DNA of 16,053 nucleotides from AG41 sp035943095 (lineage in GTDB: Bacteria; Gemmatimonadota; Gemmatimonadetes; Gemmatimonadales; GWC2-71-9), in contig DASZCN010000140.1 in NCBI GenBank assembly GCA_035943095.1, positions 1 through 16,053 on the forward strand, written 5' to 3'. The notes beneath the pieces are model-generated. The model was not told where the DNA came from and ran no database searches. It worked only from the letters and a program-made list of their open reading frames with translations. Positions within the stretch are counted from its first letter, which is position 1, and the number at the start of each line of letters is the position of its first letter. A program made the position numbers and the translations under genes. Positions 14,801 to 16,053 of the stretch are shown here, piece by piece.

Positions 14801-16053
14801 CGTCATGCGGCGTCGCGAGCGTCGTACCCACCTGCCCCGTGAGATTGTCACCCGAGAACTTCACCATCGAGGCCGCGCCGCCGACCTTGGCGGTATCGAC
14901 GAACGTGATGGGATTGCCCGTCAGCCCCGGCGCCGTCGCGGTCACCGTGTCGGGCTTGGCTTGGGTCCCGAGAGTCCAGCTCGTGACCTGCGCGATGCCG
15001 CTCGCGGCCGTCGTCTGGTTGGCGCCGGTAATGGTCCCGTTCGTCGTCCCCTGGGCCGCGAACGTCACCGCCGTGCCGGCGACGGGGTTGCCGCTCACGT
15101 CGCGCACGATCACCGACGGTGGGGTCGCGACCGCCGTGCCCGCCGTGGCCGTCTGATTGTTGCCGGCGCTCACCGCGATCTGGGTGGCGGTCCCGGCTGT
15201 CACCATCACCGCCGTAGAAGTGATGGCGGTCAGCGTCCCCGACGTGAACGTCAGCGTCCGCGTGCCGGTCGTGCCGGTGATGGTGAGCCCGCTGAACAGC
15301 GCCGCACCGGATGCGTTCGTCAGTACCGCGGTCGTCGGAGACAGGGTCCCGCCCCCGGTGGCGATCGCCGGGGTCACTCCCACCGCGGCCTGCGCGACGT
15401 TGTTCCCGCTGGCGTCCTGCAGCTGTGCCACCGGCTGCTGCGGGAAGGCGATCGCGTTCGGGACGCTCGCCGACGGCTGCGTCGTCAGGGCCAGCTTCGC
15501 CGCGGGCCCGGGGTTGAGGGTGATCGCATTCGTGGTATCGGGCGTCAACGTTCCCGAGCCCATCTGCAGACGATAAACGCCAACGGTGCCGCTGATGGCG
15601 ATACCGCTGAACGTGGCCGCGCCGTTCGCCGCCGTCGTCGCGGTCGCGTTAACGATGGTGGCGCCCGCGGGCCCGGTGGCCACCGTAGCAGTGACGACCG
15701 TCCCTGCCTGGGCGACGTTGTTGTTGTTCGCGTCCTGCAGCTGCACCACCGGCTGGACGCTCAACGCCACCCCGCTCGCGCCGCTCGCTGACGGCTGCAT
15801 GGTGAGCAGCAGCTTCGTGGCGCCGCCCGCGGTGGCGGTGGCGGTGAAGCTCACCGGCGAGCCGGTGAGGCCCGACACAGTCGCGGTGGCCCCTTGCGTG
15901 CCGGCAGCCGGACCAAGGACACGGGTCGCCGACGCGATGCCGTTCGCACCCGTGACCGACGAGGGGGTGATCGACCCACCGCCGGTGACCGCCCAGCTGA
16001 GAGTGATCCCGTTGACCGGGTTCGCCGCTCGATCGGTGACGAGGACGGTGTAG
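5853..16053 (-). CDS. Giant bacterial Ig-like repeat protein (partial, N-terminus outside window)
   Basis: An uninterrupted reading frame of at least 3399 codons ends at TGA (5853-5855) and is still open at the right edge. The residues read at the edge (YTVLVTDRAANPVNGITLSW) are an Ig-like domain in mid-fold, so the true start lies further right. Some 33 full domains plus one partial can be counted. They are of several bacterial Ig-like types: Big_1 (PPSVxVRDxxGNPVAG), a QPSxxx...QPVxQLQDA type, a PPSNTTAGAxxTPAV type ending FNIT, a core repeat resembling Invasin_D3/Big_1, and Big_3_5-like. By family knowledge such proteins are surface adhesins, or stalk or biofilm proteins. The sequence is rich in Thr, Ser, Ala, Gly and Val and very poor in charged and aromatic residues. 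Cysteine appears only in the four Big_3_5-like domains. The C-terminus ends SNSFSVVTLLP, with no LPXTG, PEP-CTERM, RTX or autotransporter barrel visible, so secretion and anchoring must depend on the unseen N-terminus or on partners. It is the upstream member of a co-translated set with the kinase gene. Confidence 0.93.
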   Translation of the reverse strand, partial: YTVLVTDRAANPVNGITLSWAVTGGGSITPSSVTGANGIASATRVLGPAAGTQGATATVSGLTGSPVSFTATATAGGATKLLLTMQPSASGASGVALSVQPVVQLQDANNNNVAQAGTVVTATVATGPAGATIVNATATTAANGAATFSGIAISGTVGVYRLQMGSGTLTPDTTNAITLNPGPAAKLALTTQPSASVPNAIAFPQQPVAQLQDASGNNVAQAAVGVTPAIATGGGTLSPTTAVLTNASGAALFSGLTITGTTGTRTLTFTSGTLTAITSTAVMVTAGTATQIAVSAGNNQTATAGTAVATPPSVIVRDVSGNPVAGTAVTFAAQGTTNGTITGANQTTAASGIAQVTSWTLGTQAKPDTVTATAPGLTGNPITFVDTAKVGGAASMVKFSGDNLTGQVGTTLATPHDVLVTDANGNPVGGVTVTWAAATGGGSVNPGASVTNGSGHAQTTRTLGPTPGTQTTTASASGVPTVTFTMTAQVGGATQMAINGGNSQTDTVGQSLPTPISVVVRDVLNNPVSGVTVSWSVLGGGGSVSAPSSVTDANGIASTNWTLGTHRSSTDSVQTAQATSVGSPVQFIAYAVAGSVSASRTTVVAAPTAITASSGSSASTITVTALDQFGNPIKGKAVVLAVSPSTGNTLTQPAGVTDANGVTTGTLSSTQAETKTVSATVGGVAIAQQPTVTVGPATANNLTFVVLPPASTTAGATMTPAVQVEIRDPFNNRVTTATNGVTLAIGTNPSGGTLTGGTPAVAAVSGVATFSNLSIDKAGTGYTLTAASTSLSGQTSSAFNITAGIVSTTQSTVTATSPVTAGSGSSTITVTARDGNGNPIQGATVVLAATGTGNTLTQPVGTTNASGVTTGTLSSTVAESKTVSATINSAAITQTSTVVVTAGTVSAAQSTVSATSPITAGSGSSSITVTARDANGNAITGATVVLTATGNGNTLTQPVGTTDASGVATGSLTSTVAESKTVSATINSVAITQTATVVVSAGTASAAQSTVAATSPITAGSGSSSISVTARDGNGNPIQGATVVLAATGTGNTLTQPVGTTNASGVATGALSSTVAESKTVSATINSVPVTQTATVVVTAGTVSAAQSTVTTTSPITAGSGSSTIRVTARDASGNPISGATVTLAATPTTGNTLTQPVGTTDANGVATGTLSSTAAGAKTVSATINTVAITQTATVVVNAGTVSAAQSTVSATSPIAAGSGTSTITVTARDANGNPIQGATVTLAATPTTGNTLTQPSGATDASGVATGTLASTVAESKTVSATINGVAVTQMAMVVVTAGTVSAAQSTVTATSPITAGSGSSTITVTARDASGNPISGATVTLAATPTTGNTLTQPVGTTDANGVATGTLSSTAAGSKTVSATINSVAIPQAATVVVNTGTVTAAQSTVTATSPIAAGTGTSTITVTAKDGFGNPVAGATVVVSATGAGNTLTQPSGPTNMDGVATATLGSLVAESKTVSATINTIAITQTATVVVTASTVSGTHSSLTAMSPITAGSGASTITVTARDALDNPVAGATVVISATGAGNTVTQPATTTNASGVATGTLSSTVAESKTVSATANGVGVTQTATVVVNPGTVSAAQSTVTATSPITAGSGSSTITVTARDGNGNPIQGATVTLAATPTNGNTLTQPAGTTDANGVATGTVSSTVAGSKTVSATINTVGITQTAAVVVNAGTVSAAQSTVAATSPIAAGSGPSTITVTARDANGNPIQGATVVLAATGTGNTLTQPGGTTNASGVATGTLGSTVAESKTVSATINTVAITQTATVVVNAGTVSAVQSTVSATSPITAGSGSSTITVTARDANGNPIQGATVTLAATPTTGNALTQPVGTTDASGVATGTLSSTGAGSKTLSATINTVAITQTATVVVNPGTVSAAQSTVTATSPIAAGGGTSTITVTARDANANPIAGATVVLAAAGTGNTLTQPVGTTDASGVATGTLSSTVAESKTVSATINNLAITQTATVVVTAGAVSAAQSTVAATSPITAGSGTSTITVTARDAGGNPVQGATVVLAATGSGNTFTQPAPTDASGASTGTLASTVAESKTVSATVNGVAIAQTATVVVNAGPPAKLAFTTPPSSAAQSGIALGQQPVLQIADVNGNPVSQSGTTVTASITPAGATPSNATATTGSTGAAVFNGLTLSGTAGNYTLSFAAGSLTSATASITLGSGAAAAITSNSPTTQSATAGTTVASPPSVLVRDGAGNPVAGVAVTFAPDPGSGSVTGGSQTTNGSGVATVGSWTLSTTVGTNTLIATASGSGITGNPVTFSANGTAGAVTQIAFTVPPSNTPAGAVITPPVQVTAQDANGNTATQFTGTITLSITPNSNPGNGTLSGTKNVAAVAGVATFSDLSIDNAGNGYRLRATAGGMNPLNSPLFNITTVTPTQLVFTVPPSNTTAGAAMTPAVKLTAEDAAGNTATTFTGNVTLVIGTNPGGGTLTGGGPVAAVSGVATFSALSIDKAGSGYTLTASSGTLSGASPAFNITGSGTVSASQSTVVATSPIAAGGGASTITVTAKDAFGNPIAGATVTLAATPTTGNTLTQPIGTTDATGVATGTLSSTVVGSKTVSATINSVGINQTATVVVNAGTVSAAQSTVTATSPIAAGSGSSTITVTARDGSGNPIQGVTVVLAATGTGNALTQPAGTTDASGVATGTLSSTVVESKTVSATINTVAITQTATVVVNPGTVSAAQSTVAATSPITAGSGSSTITVTARDGSGNPIQGATVVLAATGDGNTLTQPGTTTNASGVTTGTLTSTVAGSKTVSATINSVVITQTATVVVNAGTVSAAQSTVTATSPIAAGSGSSTVTVTARDASGNPIQGATVVLAATGTGNTLTQPAGTTDANGVATGTLSSTVAESKTVSATINTVAITETATVTVNAAATATTITGHTPDPSAVGQGIAVTFTVTSTGGTPTGNVTVSDGTGDTCTGTVATVGCTLTPTSAGTKALTATYAGDGNFAGSTSASVSHPVNPAATTTNLATGSPDPSVVGQPVSFGFTVVANAPGSGTPTGTVSVSDGTQSCSASVATATCNIVFSSVGTRTVTASYATDGNYASGTSNSASQTVNQAGTTTTIASEAPDPSTVGQSYTVNYAVAVTAPGAGTPTGSVNVSDGTVTCTNTVAAGSCSLASVTPGSNTLTASYVGDPNFAGSTSAGVPHTVNLSSTNTTITSATPDPTVAGQPVTVAFTVTSSGGTPTGNVTVGDGTFGCSAAVAVGKCSFTPTLAGTRTLTAIYTGDANFGTSSSGGQPYSVGPAAAAQLVITGQPSTVLLSNAIQPPVVVTAFDAFGNLATGFSGNVVMAIGTDGSLFPPATLGGTPTVAAVAGVATFGNLTIDQLGVGYTLVASSPDVSGQSKPSNSFSVVTLLP
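5856..6194 (-). repeat. C-terminal Ig-like domain of the giant protein
   Basis: The final 113 residues begin AAAAQLVITGQPSTVLLSN and run through VVVTAFDAFGNLATGFSGNV and VAGVATFGNLTIDQLGVGYTLVAS to the end SFSVVTLLP. It is a diverged member of the PPSNT-type domains. No membrane helix, sorting motif or barrel follows. Confidence 0.7.
6195..7316 (-). repeat. Four Big_3_5-like Ig domains, each with a cysteine pair
   Basis: Four units of 93, 95, 95 and 91 residues share the frame TTITxxxPDPSxVGQ, GTPTGxVxVSDGT, a Cys pair, and LTAxYxGDxNFxxSTS. The Cys pairs are TCTGTVATVGC, SCSASVATATC, TCTNTVAAGSC and GCSAAVAVGKC, with 8-9 residues between the two Cys. They are the only cysteines seen in the whole visible protein, which suggests one disulfide per domain. 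The type resembles the Big_3_5 Ig-like family. Confidence 0.82.
7317..8507 (-). repeat. Core array II: 4 tandem copies of the same core repeat
   Basis: Four units of 100, 99, 99 and 99 residues (397 in all, matching the span exactly) begin TVSASQSTVVATSPIAAG and end ITETATVTVNAA. They are of the same family as core array I and very close to it, including GNPIQGATVVLAATG and TLSSTVAESKTVSATINT. The last unit's end is modified (TVTVNAA) where it joins the next domain class. Confidence 0.9.
8508..9767 (-). repeat. Four-domain Ig-like spacer between the core arrays
   Basis: These 420 residues contain, in order, a QPS-type domain (KLAFTTPPSSAAQSG...QQPVLQIADVNGN), a Big_1-type domain (SATAGTTVASPPSVLVRDGAGNPVAG) and two PPSNT-type domains (AFTVPPSNTPAGA; VFTVPPSNTTAGA), ending FNITGSG. 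The order repeats, in shortened form, the domain order found before core array I. Confidence 0.78.
9768..13640 (-). repeat. Core array I: 13 tandem 98-100-residue Ig-like repeats
   Basis: Thirteen head-to-tail units run from IVSTTQSTV to VVVNAG. Consensus pieces are TVSAAQSTVTATSPITAGSG, STITVTARDANGNPIQGATV, GNTLTQPVGTTDASGVATG, TLSSTVAESKTVSATIN and ITQTATVVVNAG. Seven units have 99 residues, five have 100 (ATPTTGN or ATPTNGN in place of ATGTGN) and the last has 98 (QPAPTDASGAS). These sum to 1291 residues and match the span exactly. The units begin at 13640, 13343, 13046, 12749, 12449, 12149, 11849, 11552, 11255, 10955, 10658, 10358 and 10061, reading leftwards. The repeat resembles Invasin_D3/Big_1 domains of adhesins. 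Confidence 0.92.
13641..13964 (-). repeat. Linker Ig-like domain (108 aa) preceding core array I
   Basis: One domain of the PPxSTTAGAxMTPAV type runs from ATANNLTFVVLPPAS to SSAFNITAG. The same type occurs as domains 23, 24 and 33 elsewhere in the protein (VPPSNTPAGA, VPPSNTTAGA, TGQPSTVLLSNAI). It sits directly before core array I, just as domain 24 sits directly before core array II. Confidence 0.75.
13965..16053 (-). repeat. N-terminal mixed Ig-like module of the giant protein (domains 0-6)
   Basis: The module holds a partial Big_1-like domain at the edge, then two QPS-type domains (LLLTMQPSASGASGV; LALTTQPSASVPNAI). Three Big_1-like domains follow (starts TQIAVSAGNNQ, ASMVKFSGDNL, TQMAINGGNSQ). 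Last comes one divergent 102-residue core-like repeat (SVSASRTTVVAAPTAI to TVTVGP, 13965-14270). The copies are clearly diverged from one another, in contrast to the core arrays, and look older. Confidence 0.75.

Noticed and set aside
1..16053. Transposase, integrase, tRNA, rRNA or attachment sites
   Set aside because: None was found on either strand. There is no direct evidence that the region is a mobile island.

Overview
The window is GC-rich, densely coded DNA from a Gram-negative (diderm) bacterium. An LPS-heptose kinase gene, several signal-peptide or outer-membrane-type proteins and a Ser/Thr kinase with a PEGA domain support this. The mix of high GC, kinase plus PEGA, and a giant bacterial Ig-repeat protein resembles Gemmatimonadota or related soil/sediment lineages. 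That placement is an inference from style and rests on no marker gene.

Layout, left to right. (1) Positions 1-1383, minus strand: an EamA/DMT-type permease gene followed, with an 11-nt overlap, by an L-asparaginase II family gene that runs off the left edge. (2) Positions 1384-1496: a short divergent intergenic region. (3) Positions 1497-2543, plus strand: rfaE1-type heptose-7-phosphate kinase. (4) Positions 2550-2621: a strong GA/CT-rich hairpin between convergent genes. (5) Positions 2631-16053, minus strand: one apparent operon of four genes linked by 4-nt stop/start overlaps. In transcription order these are a giant Ig-like repeat protein (at least 3399 residues, start outside the window), a membrane-anchored atypical Ser/Thr kinase with a C-terminal PEGA domain, a secreted TPR-like/FlgD-Ig-like protein with two C-terminal hydrophobic segments, and a small outer-membrane beta-barrel-like protein.

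The giant gene fills almost two thirds of the window. From its N-terminal side it shows a mixed module of Ig-like domains, a 13-copy tandem array of a 98-100-residue Invasin_D3/Big_1-like repeat, a four-domain spacer, a second four-copy array of the same repeat, four Cys-pair-containing Big_3_5-like domains, and a last Ig-like domain with no recognisable sorting or anchor signal. Its co-translation with a kinase, a periplasmic protein and a barrel suggests an envelope-spanning surface-adhesin/sensor system. That function is a hypothesis drawn from gene order and domains.

A second theme is a dispersed palindromic element built from GGGAGC-like units. Two copies lie inside the permease coding sequence, and one half-copy lies at the 5' end of rfaE1. 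A related GA-rich hairpin separates the two convergent operons. Several copies, read in one frame, give the same EQGA...GTAPCS-like peptide, as would be expected of a coding-tolerant palindromic repeat family.
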